The notes under the pieces are model-generated. The model was not told the origin of the DNA. It did not search any database and saw nothing but the letters and a program-made list of their open reading frames with translations. This document shows positions 17,094 to 25,719 of a stretch of DNA of 64,000 nucleotides, piece after piece. Source of the DNA: Flavobacterium restrictum (lineage in GTDB: Bacteria; Bacteroidota; Bacteroidia; Flavobacteriales; Flavobacteriaceae). The position numbers and the translations under genes are program-made. The stretch lies in the NCBI RefSeq assembly GCF_007097245.1, contig NZ_VJZT01000002.1:241859-305858 (forward strand), given 5' to 3'. Every line of letters begins with the position of its first letter. Positions within the stretch are counted from its first letter, which is position 1.

Positions 17094-17636
17094 ATGCAAG
17101 ACCTAACCGTAGAAGAATTACAATATCCAATAGGAAAATTTAGTGCGCCAGCCGTATTTACAACGGACTATCTTACTGGAAAAATTGCCGAAATTGCTTC
17201 CTTTCCAGAACGATTAAGAACCGAAGTTGCGCAATTGACAAATGAACAACTCGACACGCCGTACCGACCAAATGGCTGGACTATTCGCCAAGTGATTCAT
17301 CATTGCGCCGAAAGCCACATGAATTGCTACATCCGAATTAAATGGGCGTTGACCGAGGATAAACCCGTTATAAAATACTATCATGAAGACCGTTGGGCAA
17401 CTTTGGAAGATAACGTAACCATGCCTATTGCTCCTACTTTACTACTATTGGACGGATTGCACCAACGCTTGGCTTTCTTGATGAGCTCCTTAAAAGAAAG
17501 TGATTTAGAAAAATCATTTATTCATCCAGAATACAACGCCGAATTTAAAATCAAAGAAATTATTGGCACGTATGCATGGCATGGAAACCACCATTTGGCA
17601 CACATTACCACTTTGAAAAAACAAAAAAGCTGGTAG
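17094..17636 (+). CDS. DinB/YfiT-family putative metal-dependent hydrolase or thiol transferase
   Basis: This 180-residue four-helix-bundle protein of the DinB superfamily, YfiT subtype, has its metal ligands visible as VIHHCAESHMN (about residue 66) and WHGNHHLAHI (about 162). The N-terminal DLTVEELQYPIGKFSAP and the central NGWTIRQ are typical of YfiT-like proteins annotated as bacillithiol-S-transferases or metal-dependent hydrolases. Bacteroidetes with bacillithiol use such enzymes for detoxification, but no thiol biosynthesis gene is in the window. It converges on the aminotransferase gene with only 4 bases between the stops. Confidence 0.88.
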   Translation: MQDLTVEELQYPIGKFSAPAVFTTDYLTGKIAEIASFPERLRTEVAQLTNEQLDTPYRPNGWTIRQVIHHCAESHMNCYIRIKWALTEDKPVIKYYHEDRWATLEDNVTMPIAPTLLLLDGLHQRLAFLMSSLKESDLEKSFIHPEYNAEFKIKEIIGTYAWHGNHHLAHITTLKKQKSW

Positions 17637-17640
17637 GATT

Positions 17641-18795
17641 TTAGTTCAACAAATCTGTATTTTCTTGAATGTCTATAATTGCCAAACGCAATTTATCTAA
17701 ATCGGCTTGGGAGTTATAGGCATTAATAGAAATCCTCAAATAAGTCGCACCATAAATTTGCATGATGGGAATTTCAATTTTATAGTGCTGGTAAAGCAGT
17801 TCTTTTAACTCCACAGGTTGTTGGGTACGAATAGGAATACTACACATTTGCCCTAAAAACTCCGAACTAATAGGACAAATAGGTTCCGATTGAAGCAAAT
17901 CGCAAAAAGCTTGATAATTATCTAAAATTAACTGCTTGCTTTGCTGTGATTGCTGCGACCAATTGTTATCCTCCAGAAATTGAATGGCAGTTGGAACGGT
18001 CAAAAAAGCAGAAATATCTCGAGTGCCTTGCAATTGATGCAATTCTAAAAACGGATTCGCATTAGGAACTTGACTTTGATATCCCCAACTCACCACCAAG
18101 GGTTCCAGCATGGATTGGTACGTTTTTTTTACGTATAAAAACGAATTTCCTTTGGGGGTAAGCATCCATTTATGGGTCGTGGCCGTATAAAAATCAGGAT
18201 CAAGTGCCCTAATATTCAAGTCGATGTGTCCGGGAACGTGGGCTCCATCAACAATAATAATCAACCCAAGTGCTCTTGCTTTCTCGCAAATTTCCTTTAC
18301 AGGAAAAATCAAAGCGGTACAACTTGACATGTGATTTATAAAAACAACCTTGGTTTTGGTAGTATATCCGTTCCAAAATTCGGTTAACAATTGCGCTTTC
18401 GAAACCACTGGAAGTGATATGTTTTGACGAACGTATTTAGCTCCCGATTTACTACAATAAAATTCCCAAGTTTTATCCATGGCACCATATTCGTGATTGG
18501 TGGCTAAAATTTCATCACCAGCTTTAAGGCACAAACTCCGCATAATGGTATTGATAGCGACTGTTGGATTTTGCACAAAGAAAAAATCTTCGGGATTACA
18601 ACCCACGTATTTTGACAAAGCCTCTTTGGAAATATTCAAATACCCAGCAGCTTTTTTTTGAATAAACTGCGTAGGGTTTTTCTCGAGTTCCATTTGCCAA
18701 AATTGATAATTCTGGAAAATAGGTTTTGGACAAGCACCAAAGGCACCGTGATTTAAATAGGTAATTTCAGGATCAAGAAGGAATTGTGATTTCAT
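17641..18795 (-). CDS. Class V PLP aminotransferase (isopenicillin-N-epimerase-like)
   Basis: This 384-residue fold-type I PLP enzyme starts with YLNHGAFGACPKPIFQ, which matches isopenicillin-N epimerase/cysteine desulfurase-like proteins. The PLP contacts are IVDGAHVPGHIDLNI (Asp near 182) and the Lys in ATTHKWMLTPKG (near 211). It lacks the active-site Cys loop expected of a cysteine desulfurase, so aminotransferase, epimerase or lyase activity is more likely. It is 56 bases downstream of queE on the same strand, with no clear pathway link. Confidence 0.85.
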   Translation of the reverse strand: MKSQFLLDPEITYLNHGAFGACPKPIFQNYQFWQMELEKNPTQFIQKKAAGYLNISKEALSKYVGCNPEDFFFVQNPTVAINTIMRSLCLKAGDEILATNHEYGAMDKTWEFYCSKSGAKYVRQNISLPVVSKAQLLTEFWNGYTTKTKVVFINHMSSCTALIFPVKEICEKARALGLIIIVDGAHVPGHIDLNIRALDPDFYTATTHKWMLTPKGNSFLYVKKTYQSMLEPLVVSWGYQSQVPNANPFLELHQLQGTRDISAFLTVPTAIQFLEDNNWSQQSQQSKQLILDNYQAFCDLLQSEPICPISSEFLGQMCSIPIRTQQPVELKELLYQHYKIEIPIMQIYGATYLRISINAYNSQADLDKLRLAIIDIQENTDLLN

Positions 18796-18851
18796 AAGGA
18801 TTAAAACAGCTACATCTAAAGAAACAAAAACAGTATTCTTAAATTGAAAAA

Positions 18852-19493
18852 TTAAGGAATATTCAAATATTTATGGGTTTGCAAGGAAACGCGCCATTTG
18901 GGATTTTTCATGACATAATCAACAATTAGAGGAGTCATTTCTTCTTTTTTGCTCCATTCTGGTTGCAAAAATAAAATAGCAGATTTGGTTACTTGCTCGG
19001 CTTGCTCTTCGGCAAAAATAAAGTCATGCTTGTTGTGAATAATCACTTTCAACTCCTGCGCATGATCATATACGGTTTGTGTTGGCAGTTTGTTTTTCTT
19101 TGGCGAAAGACAAATCCAATCCCACGTTCCAGAAAGCGGATACGCACCAGAGGTTTCGATATGCACTTTTAAATCCTGTTCTTTAAGCTTTTGCGTGAGC
19201 AAAGTCATATCCCACATCAAAGGTTCGCCACCAGTTACCACAACGGTATCGGCATACGTTTTTGCATTGGTAACAATTAAATCAATGCTTGTTGGGGGAT
19301 GTAGCTCGGCATTCCAACTTTCTTTGACATCGCACCAATGACAACCCACATCGCAACCACCAATTCTAATAAAATAAGCGGCAGTCCCAGTGTGAAATCC
19401 TTCTCCTTGAATGGTATAAAACTCCTCCATCAATGGCAACATAGCGCCTTTATTAACTTCTAATTGTATTTCTTTTGATAACATTTGTTCCAT
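18852..19493 (-). CDS. queE: 7-carboxy-7-deazaguanine synthase (queuosine pathway)
   Basis: This radical-SAM enzyme of 213 residues converts carboxytetrahydropterin to carboxydeazaguanine. The Fe-S cysteines are in GGCDVGCHWCDVK (CxxxCxxC, about residues 47-54); the substrate-binding start is LMEEFYTIQGEGFHTG, and TGGEPLMWD follows near 93. Length and motifs match QueE rather than pyruvate-formate-lyase activases. The other queuosine genes are not in this window. A later internal Met (MLPLMEEF) is possible as the start, but the longer form is kept because the family tolerates short extensions. Confidence 0.93.
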   Translation of the reverse strand: MEQMLSKEIQLEVNKGAMLPLMEEFYTIQGEGFHTGTAAYFIRIGGCDVGCHWCDVKESWNAELHPPTSIDLIVTNAKTYADTVVVTGGEPLMWDMTLLTQKLKEQDLKVHIETSGAYPLSGTWDWICLSPKKNKLPTQTVYDHAQELKVIIHNKHDFIFAEEQAEQVTKSAILFLQPEWSKKEEMTPLIVDYVMKNPKWRVSLQTHKYLNIP

Positions 19494-19563
19494 TTAAAAG
19501 TGCAAAGATAGTGTTTTCAGCACGTACCAATTCCGGTTGTTTAAGAAAGTTACTGGAAACAAA

Positions 19564-19595
19564 AAAAACCGACAGTTAAGAAACTATCGGTTTTT
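19564..19595 (-). terminator. Terminator after the TPR gene, possibly bidirectional
   Basis: AAAAACCGA (19564-19572) pairs with TCGGTTTTT (19587-19595), extended inside by AGTT/AACT. On the minus strand the stem is followed by a run of T. It closes the exbB-to-TPR operon. Confidence 0.82.
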
Positions 19596-19616
19596 GGTAT
19601 TAATTTTTATAAAATC

Positions 19617-21284
19617 CTATTTCAAGAAAGCAAGCAAGTCTAATGCACGCTTATCTGCTGGATCTAATTCTAGTGATTTATTCACGAATTCTTTGGCTTT
19701 AACTTTATCTGAATTCAAATAAGTAGAAGCGATATTATTATATGATTCGATAAATTTCTTTTTTACCGCTGGTTTTGCTAATTCCTCTGCTCCTTTTTCG
19801 GTAGTTTTGGCAACATAATCTTCGTAATTTTTTTTCATTACGTCATTGTTTTCTAGCAAAGCATTCGTTCTAGCTCTGTACAAATAAGCATCTTGATAGG
19901 CTGGAGACGCTTTTATCACATTTTCGAAAGCAGTATCTGCTTTTTTCAAGGCCACTTTGTCAGCAACAACATCTTTTTTGGTATTGGCATAAAAAATTGA
20001 CAATCCAAAATAAATATTATCATCTACATAGTTTTTAGCTTCTGGATTAGTAATGCCTAATTCAAAAACGCTTGCAGCTTCTTTGTACATTTTTTGACCA
20101 AACATTTTCTTACCAATTTCGTTCAAATCTTCGGCAGATGTTGGTTCCATTGCAATTGCTTTTTTCAATTGATCAAGACCTTCGTTGTATAAAGTGGGAT
20201 CCATTGCTAATCCATCGGCACTTAATCCTTTTTTGAATTTGGCTGCTCCAAGATATAAATAATCTTTAGAAATTACTTTGTTCGTTGGATTTGCAACAAA
20301 ACTTTCGAGTGATTTAATAGCAACATCAACATTACCATTTTCGTAAGCAGAATAACCCAAATACCTGTAGATTCTTGGATTTACTTTATCCAATTCAATC
20401 ATTTTGTTGGCTTCAACTTCTAGAGCGGCATAATCTTTTACCAAAACTAGAAAGTCAGCATGACGCATTCTTGAATTCAAGGAATGATCTGTGAGGTCTA
20501 AATATTTTTCATAAAAGCCAATAGCAATTTTCATGTTTTCGGCTGATTTAGAAGGTTTGTTTCTTCCCCATTTATAATAGGTTTCGGCCAACTCTCTGTA
20601 AACTGGACCGTAATTAGGATTCAAAGCTATCACTTCGTTGAACGCTTTTATAGCTTCATCGTATGATTTTGCTCCTTTAAGCAACACACCCAACTGCATT
20701 TTGGCACGAAGTAAGGTATTATCCGCTTGAAACGCATTACGATACGAAACATAGGCTTCGTTTTGTTTGTTGTCGCCATAATATGCATCACCAAGAGTCA
20801 ATAACAGTTGTGCATCTTGAGGATTGTCAATCACTGCTCTATTGACCACTGCAATAGCGGTTTTGAAATCTGGTTTTACTGTATTCATGTAGGCTCTACC
20901 AATATAATTGGGAACATCTACATCTTTCTTTTTGGCATCTTTTGTAGCCAAAGCAAAATTAGCTTGAGCAGCAGCAAGATTGTTATTGTCAAGATCAATT
21001 TGACCCAAACCAATATAATTAAGCTTTGCTCCTTCGCTACCGGTTAATCCTTTTTGGAAATAGATTTTAGCCGAATCTACATTGGATTGAATTAAATATA
21101 CTTTACCTAAAAAGAACGAAGCAGCACCATTAGTAGGTTTGGCTTGAATTATCGATTTCAACATCGATTTGGCTTTCTCGTATTGTTCTGCGTCGATAGC
21201 TTTTTTGGCTTGGTTTAAATCTTGCGCATGACTCACTGATACGGATGCCAATAAAGCAATACTAAAAATTTTAAATTTATTCAT
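19617..21284 (-). CDS. Periplasmic tetratricopeptide-repeat protein of the Ton cluster
   Basis: This 555-residue protein has signal peptide MNKFKIFSIALLASVSVSHA and then repeated 34-residue TPR units over most of its length (for example AKSYDEAIKAFNEVIALNP and NGNVDVAIKSLESFVANP). It should be a helical scaffold in the periplasm. It ends the exbB-exbD-exbD-tonB-75aa-PstS-like operon, 15 bases after the PstS-like gene, so it probably works with this energy-transducing complex or its cargo. No enzymatic domain is seen. The role in the complex is inferred from position only. Confidence 0.88.
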   Translation of the reverse strand: MNKFKIFSIALLASVSVSHAQDLNQAKKAIDAEQYEKAKSMLKSIIQAKPTNGAASFFLGKVYLIQSNVDSAKIYFQKGLTGSEGAKLNYIGLGQIDLDNNNLAAAQANFALATKDAKKKDVDVPNYIGRAYMNTVKPDFKTAIAVVNRAVIDNPQDAQLLLTLGDAYYGDNKQNEAYVSYRNAFQADNTLLRAKMQLGVLLKGAKSYDEAIKAFNEVIALNPNYGPVYRELAETYYKWGRNKPSKSAENMKIAIGFYEKYLDLTDHSLNSRMRHADFLVLVKDYAALEVEANKMIELDKVNPRIYRYLGYSAYENGNVDVAIKSLESFVANPTNKVISKDYLYLGAAKFKKGLSADGLAMDPTLYNEGLDQLKKAIAMEPTSAEDLNEIGKKMFGQKMYKEAASVFELGITNPEAKNYVDDNIYFGLSIFYANTKKDVVADKVALKKADTAFENVIKASPAYQDAYLYRARTNALLENNDVMKKNYEDYVAKTTEKGAEELAKPAVKKKFIESYNNIASTYLNSDKVKAKEFVNKSLELDPADKRALDLLAFLK

Positions 21285-21299
21285 CTTAACTCTATTTAA

Positions 21300-22211
21300 T
21301 TATTTTTTATCATTATTGATTTTATTCCTAATCATCAATTTTCTATTAGGAACTCGTACAGGCAATAAACCTGATTTTAAAATTATCCTTTGCCCAATAT
21401 CACCTGCAACAAAAGAAGCAAACCCCATTCCTAATCCAGAATAACCTTGACAATTGATGATATACAAATCGCGTGCCAAAGGATACGTCCCTTCAGCCAT
21501 GCTGTTTTGAGAAGGCGATTGGTACGTAGTACTCGTCATGCCTTTTACACTCATAACAGCCACTTGACCTACAAACTGTTGCATATCCGGTTGTGGTTGG
21601 GAGAGCCAATTGACACCTACTACCCCTATCATTCCTTTATTTTGAGCGACAAATTTAATTACTTCATCATTCGTTTTGAGCGAAAAAACACCTTTGGAAG
21701 GAATCGTTTTCAATCCAGCCAAAGTATTCATGTAGCGAACTGTACTTGAATTAGGATTGTCAAAAACCAACCCTTTGAAAGCTTGATTTTGGTTGCCATT
21801 CATAAACGAAACTACATCCTTTATAGCGACTAACGTATCATTACTACTTTTATTGGATATAAAAGCAATTGCATCTGATGCAAAGAGGGTTGTTTTGGGG
21901 ATAATTTTCTTTTGTAGAAAATTATCCTTTTCCACTTTGGTCAAATCTCTTGCTAAAATGGCGATAACAGATTTATCATGAAACAATGCGTTAAGAGCTT
22001 CTGACTCGGATTTAGGGATCAATGTAATCTTGGCATCATAGGTACTTTCAAAAACTTGAACCTGATCTTGAATAATGGGAAGCAAGGTTTCGTCGACAAT
22101 AATTGATACCGATCCTTTTAGGATTGTTTCTTTATTTTCAGTAGACTCTTTACAGGTTATAAAAAGCATTCCAACTACTAAAATCGCAATAACAGCACTT
22201 TTTTTAAACAT
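21300..22211 (-). CDS. PstS-like substrate-binding lipoprotein in the Ton operon
   Basis: This 303-residue protein resembles the phosphate-binding PBP-like family: ILKGSVSIIVDETLLPI at the start of the mature part, then LVFDNPNSSTVRYMN, and KGMIGVVGVNWLS. The N-terminus MFKKSAVIAILVVGMLFITC ends in a probable lipidation Cys, but with Thr at -1 instead of the usual Gly/Ala/Ser. No PstC, PstA or PstB genes lie near; instead it sits between a small membrane protein and a TPR protein in a TonB/ExbB/ExbD operon. The binding-protein fold may have been recruited as a periplasmic ligand or partner of Ton. Confidence 0.82.
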   Translation of the reverse strand: MFKKSAVIAILVVGMLFITCKESTENKETILKGSVSIIVDETLLPIIQDQVQVFESTYDAKITLIPKSESEALNALFHDKSVIAILARDLTKVEKDNFLQKKIIPKTTLFASDAIAFISNKSSNDTLVAIKDVVSFMNGNQNQAFKGLVFDNPNSSTVRYMNTLAGLKTIPSKGVFSLKTNDEVIKFVAQNKGMIGVVGVNWLSQPQPDMQQFVGQVAVMSVKGMTSTTYQSPSQNSMAEGTYPLARDLYIINCQGYSGLGMGFASFVAGDIGQRIILKSGLLPVRVPNRKLMIRNKINNDKK

Positions 22212-22216
22212 GATAT

Positions 22217-22444
22217 TTATTTATTAGCATTAAAAAATCTTAAAAACCTCAAAAACGAATATACTATTAATAAAACTCCAAAAGCGATTCTATAATTGGG
22301 TTGCATTACGATTGGAAATTTTTTCCAAAAGATGATTATCAATCCTAAAACCAAATAAATCAGGAAAAACAAAATCCCTATAACGAGAAGAAATCGCTCT
22401 TTAAGCGATTTCTTCTTACTATTCTCAATTAAATCCTTCAACAT
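22217..22444 (-). CDS. Small two-helix membrane protein
   Basis: The 75-residue product has a basic N-terminus (SKKKSLKERF), one hydrophobic segment at about 19-40 (LLVIGILFFLIYLVLGLII), a short loop with PNYR, and a second segment at about 53-66. Its ATG overlaps the tonB stop by one base, so translation is probably coupled. No family is recognised; a structural role in the ExbB/ExbD/TonB complex is an inference from position. Confidence 0.8.
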   Translation of the reverse strand: MLKDLIENSKKKSLKERFLLVIGILFFLIYLVLGLIIIFWKKFPIVMQPNYRIAFGVLLIVYSFLRFLRFFNANK

Positions 22445-23235
22445 TATTCCGCTGATTGAATAGTAATAGGCAAAGAATACAATACCCTTACTTTTTTACC
22501 ATTTTGCTCACCAGGATTCCATCTTGGGCATTTGTTTAAAACACGTATTGCTTCTTTTCCTGTTCCGTAACCAATATCTCTTAAAACTTTAATATCAGTC
22601 AATGAACCATCTTTTTCAACAACAAAAGTAACATAGACTTTTCCTTTCAAACCTTCTTCTTCGGGAGTTTGGTAATTATTTCCTACGAATTTGTAGAATT
22701 TATCCATCCCTCCTGGGAATTCTGGTTTTACTTCGATACCAGCAGTGTTGTAAATTTGAGTATCCTCTTCTACTACTGCGGCAGTACCTGTACCAACTGG
22801 TTCAACAGTTAAATCAGCATCAGGATCTCCTTTGATGGTTTCTTTCCCGATGTTTTTGTCCTTGATGTCTTTGATAACAACAATTTCCTCTACCACTTCA
22901 TCTGCTTTTGCCACTACTGGTTTCACAAATTTTACTTGATCCACTTTTGGTGGTGGTGGTGGAGGTGGTGGTAAATTTTCTTTAGGCTCTTCTTTCTTTG
23001 GTGGCAGTTTAACAGCAGTAATTTTCACATCCAAATTTTCATTATCTGATGAATCTGGAATTAAACTCGCAATAAGTGGTGCACTAATGGCAAGTGTAAA
23101 AATTATAGTACCAATGATAAGTGCTCTAAAAGAGGTCTTACGGTTTGATTTTCTTAATTCATAAGCACCGTAAATTTTGTTACGTCCTTCGAATACGATA
23201 TCAAGCCATTGGTTTTTTAATATATCTAATTTCAT
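22444..23235 (-). CDS. tonB: TonB energy transducer
   Basis: This 263-residue inner-membrane protein links the proton gradient to outer-membrane receptors. It has a cytoplasmic N-terminus typical of Bacteroidetes (VFEGRNKIYGAYELRKSNRK), one membrane segment at about 38-60, a proline-rich spacer (eight Pro at 89-96) followed by Lys/Val-rich stretches, and the C-terminal TonB domain (about 175-263) with GKVYVTFVVEKDGSLTDIKV and NKCPRWNPGEQNGKKVRV. It follows two exbD genes in the operon and overlaps the next small gene by one base. Confidence 0.95.
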   Translation of the reverse strand: MKLDILKNQWLDIVFEGRNKIYGAYELRKSNRKTSFRALIIGTIIFTLAISAPLIASLIPDSSDNENLDVKITAVKLPPKKEEPKENLPPPPPPPPKVDQVKFVKPVVAKADEVVEEIVVIKDIKDKNIGKETIKGDPDADLTVEPVGTGTAAVVEEDTQIYNTAGIEVKPEFPGGMDKFYKFVGNNYQTPEEEGLKGKVYVTFVVEKDGSLTDIKVLRDIGYGTGKEAIRVLNKCPRWNPGEQNGKKVRVLYSLPITIQSAE

Positions 23236-23272
23236 TTTTCTTAATTATTAGGTTATTGGGTTGTAGGAAATC

Positions 23273-23833
23273 CTATTTACCCTCTAACAATTTTAGTTCC
23301 TCGGGCGAAAAATCGTTTACAATAGCATACGTAGGAACATCTACAATTGCCATTTCATCTAGTATATCAACCAAGTTACGATAATTTGATTTCTTACCTG
23401 GTTTAATAATTACAATCATACCATCTTTCGGTTTTCCTTTTGCTGCCGAATAATCCAGTACCATTTTTTTTCTAGCTAGTAATTCTTGACGAATTCCAGC
23501 TTTACCATAAATAAAATCTTTTGGTGTGCCGCCAGCTACTGGTGTAGCTAATAAACCAACGTAACGAATCAATTTGTTATTGGCACCTAACAAGATAGTC
23601 ATTGTTCGGTTTTCATCAACTTTTATTGGTTTTTCAGTAGGATCATCTTGTTTGTCCGGCAAACCTAAATTCATCGATTGAGGTTTTGACAACGTAGTAG
23701 TTAGCATAAAGAAGGTAATCAATAAGAAGGCCAAATCCACCATGGCAGTTAAATCTACCTTTGAGTTTTGTTTTTTACTTCTTACTTTTCCACCTTTTCC
23801 GCCACCATCGCCGCCAGTATTTAATTCAGCCAT
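23273..23833 (-). CDS. exbD: ExbD biopolymer transport protein (second copy)
   Basis: This 186-residue protein has one membrane helix carrying the functional Asp: KVDLTAMVDLAFLLITFFML (about residues 26-45). The periplasmic domain follows. The N-terminus is rich in Gly and basic residues. It forms the proton channel with ExbB and energises TonB. It differs from the neighbouring ExbD in length and periplasmic sequence, as is usual for paired ExbDs in Bacteroidetes. It lies between the first exbD and tonB. Confidence 0.93.
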   Translation of the reverse strand: MAELNTGGDGGGKGGKVRSKKQNSKVDLTAMVDLAFLLITFFMLTTTLSKPQSMNLGLPDKQDDPTEKPIKVDENRTMTILLGANNKLIRYVGLLATPVAGGTPKDFIYGKAGIRQELLARKKMVLDYSAAKGKPKDGMIVIIKPGKKSNYRNLVDILDEMAIVDVPTYAIVNDFSPEELKLLEGK

Positions 23834-23852
23834 TTTAGTGTGTCTTTTTTAA

Positions 23853-24491
23853 TTAAAAATTCTTTCCTCTTAAGCCAGTAACCAAACTAAAGCTGTTGAT
23901 TTTTTGGTCTTGAAGCATGTCCATTACTTTATGAATTTCAGGATATTCTTCTTTGGCATCACCTTTTATAGCAATTTCTAGCTGTTTATCATCAATTTCA
24001 ATATTAGCGGTTCTCGCATAGAATATCCAATCTTTCAATTGATTGTCAAGAGAATCTTTAGGTATACCAGGTTGTCCTGCTTTTGACCTATCAGCCGCTT
24101 TCATATCGATAATTTGCTTCAAACTCTGAATTGGCACACCAAAACTTTCCATTAATGCAAATTTAGTTTTATCATCTTCCGAGAAAGCTACGCCATATTT
24201 TTGTCCCATAAGTTCTAAAGTTCTTTTACGAACTTCTCTTCCTTTTAGGTCAAAAAATATAATACTCTTACCGTCTGCCCCTGCACCTTTTATTTTACCA
24301 ATCGTGATTGTTGCCAAGTCTGCTGATGGTAATTTGGTTTGTACCGTTGACTGCGGAGTATCCACAGGCAGTACTTCTGGAACTTTGGCTGTAGCTGTCA
24401 AAATAAAGAACGTAAGCAATAGAAAAGCTACGTCACACATCGCTGTCATGTCAGTCGATGTTGACTTTTTTTTCATTTTTATTTTAGCCAT
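23853..24491 (-). CDS. exbD: ExbD biopolymer transport protein (first copy)
   Basis: This 212-residue protein has a single N-terminal helix with the conserved Asp (STDMTAMCDVAFLLLTFFIL, about residues 11-30) and a long periplasmic part with a C-terminal DMLQDQKINSFSLVTGLRGK segment. It is encoded 36 bases after exbB and 19 bases before the second exbD. It is a proton-channel subunit of the Ton system; two different ExbDs suggest a hetero-oligomeric complex. Confidence 0.93.
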   Translation of the reverse strand: MAKIKMKKKSTSTDMTAMCDVAFLLLTFFILTATAKVPEVLPVDTPQSTVQTKLPSADLATITIGKIKGAGADGKSIIFFDLKGREVRKRTLELMGQKYGVAFSEDDKTKFALMESFGVPIQSLKQIIDMKAADRSKAGQPGIPKDSLDNQLKDWIFYARTANIEIDDKQLEIAIKGDAKEEYPEIHKVMDMLQDQKINSFSLVTGLRGKNF

Positions 24492-24527
24492 TGTTGTTTT
24501 ATATTATTTGATATTAACTATCAAAAA

Positions 24528-25346
24528 TTATTGTTTTAAGCTACCTCTAAATTTTCTGTAAGTGTTTACAATTGTAGTACCTGCCTCATCGATAGAGTAC
24601 GTCAAATCATCAATTTTAGAAGTAAAGAAGTTGTAAGAGATAATAGCTAATACCGAAGTAGAGATACCTGTTGCAGTATTGATAAGTGCTTCAGAAATAC
24701 CTGTTGCAAGTGCAGCTTGATCTGGAGTTCCAGCAGAAGCCAAAGCACCAAACGCTTTAATCATCCCAGATACTGTTCCTAATAATCCTCCAAGAGTTCC
24801 AAGAGAAACTAAAGTAGAGATAATAGTCATGTGTTTTTCTAACATTGGCATTTCAAGTGAAGTTGCCTCTTCGATTTCTTTGTGAATAGTTTCAGCAGCA
24901 TCCTCGCTATTGAATCCTTCTTTTTTAACATCTTGGTATTTAATCAAAGCTGATTTGATTGAATTTGCAACTGAACCTTGTTGTTTGTCACAAGCAGCAA
25001 TAGCTTCGTCAATTTTACCTTCTTTAATATCACCTTGTACTTTTTTCATAAAAACATCTAGTTTTCCTTTACCAGCTGCTTTTGCAGTTACAATATATCT
25101 TTCGATTGAAAAAACAACAACCATCAACAACATTCCTAATAAAACAGGAACAATAAATCCTCCTTTATAAACCATACCTAAAGTATTCAAAGGGTGTCCT
25201 TTCACATTATCTCCACCTTCGAAATTCGCAGGAGAACCCATTACTTGAGACCAGATTAAGTAACCAACAAAAATACATAATACAATAATAATTGCTGAAA
25301 CCATTCCTCCTCCGTTTGAACTGCTTTCTTTTTTAACGTTTGCCAT
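24528..25346 (-). CDS. exbB: ExbB/TolQ/MotA-type proton channel
   Basis: This 272-residue inner-membrane channel subunit starts at MANVKKESSSNG (25346). A further in-frame ATG upstream (25409) would add 21 residues unlike the family and would overlap the -7 box at 25407-25414, so it is not used. Three membrane regions are visible: about 18-35, about 55-75, and the paired helices in the C-terminal half, including LVSLGTLGGLLGTVSGMIKAF and ALINTATGISTSVLAIISYN, the MotA/TolQ/ExbB signature. It is the first gene of the Ton operon. Confidence 0.95.
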   Translation of the reverse strand: MANVKKESSSNGGGMVSAIIIVLCIFVGYLIWSQVMGSPANFEGGDNVKGHPLNTLGMVYKGGFIVPVLLGMLLMVVVFSIERYIVTAKAAGKGKLDVFMKKVQGDIKEGKIDEAIAACDKQQGSVANSIKSALIKYQDVKKEGFNSEDAAETIHKEIEEATSLEMPMLEKHMTIISTLVSLGTLGGLLGTVSGMIKAFGALASAGTPDQAALATGISEALINTATGISTSVLAIISYNFFTSKIDDLTYSIDEAGTTIVNTYRKFRGSLKQ

Positions 25347-25406
25347 TTTTTTAAATTTTAATAGTTTTAAATAATTTTTTTTTGTTATAATAAACTTGTA
25401 GAGGAG

Positions 25407-25414
25407 CAAATTTA
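25407..25414 (-). promoter_or_regulatory. -7 element of the exbB operon promoter
   Basis: TAAATTTG on the minus strand, followed by C, sits 61 bases before the exbB ATG. No clear TTG lies at the right distance. It is the best candidate for the operon start. Confidence 0.5.
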
Positions 25415-25719
25415 TATTTTTAGTTGAAATAAAAAAATTTTTTTTGTCCTAAAATTTCAAATGATTTTATTCGAAATAATCAACTACAACGTTTTTTAAG
25501 GAGTTTATGTAACATAATTCGGCATTTCGCTACATAAATCTAATGAATCTGGCTTTTTTTTTAGGATTATAAGAGAATATTTCAATAAAACCGATGCTAT
25601 TAAAAAGTGTATTTTTTTAATTTATCACTTAAATATTAAGAATAACCTCTAGGATAAAGCGTTAAAAGCATCCAATTTGAAAAAAATTAATATCTTGCAG
25701 TTGATTTAAATTCAGAAAA
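25415..25719. other. AT-rich divergent intergenic region
   Basis: This about 300-base spacer between exbB and the HerA-like ATPase must hold the promoter of the latter. A TTTG...TATCTTGC pair near 25677-25698 is only a partial match. No ORF, repeat or stable hairpin was convincing. Confidence 0.5.
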
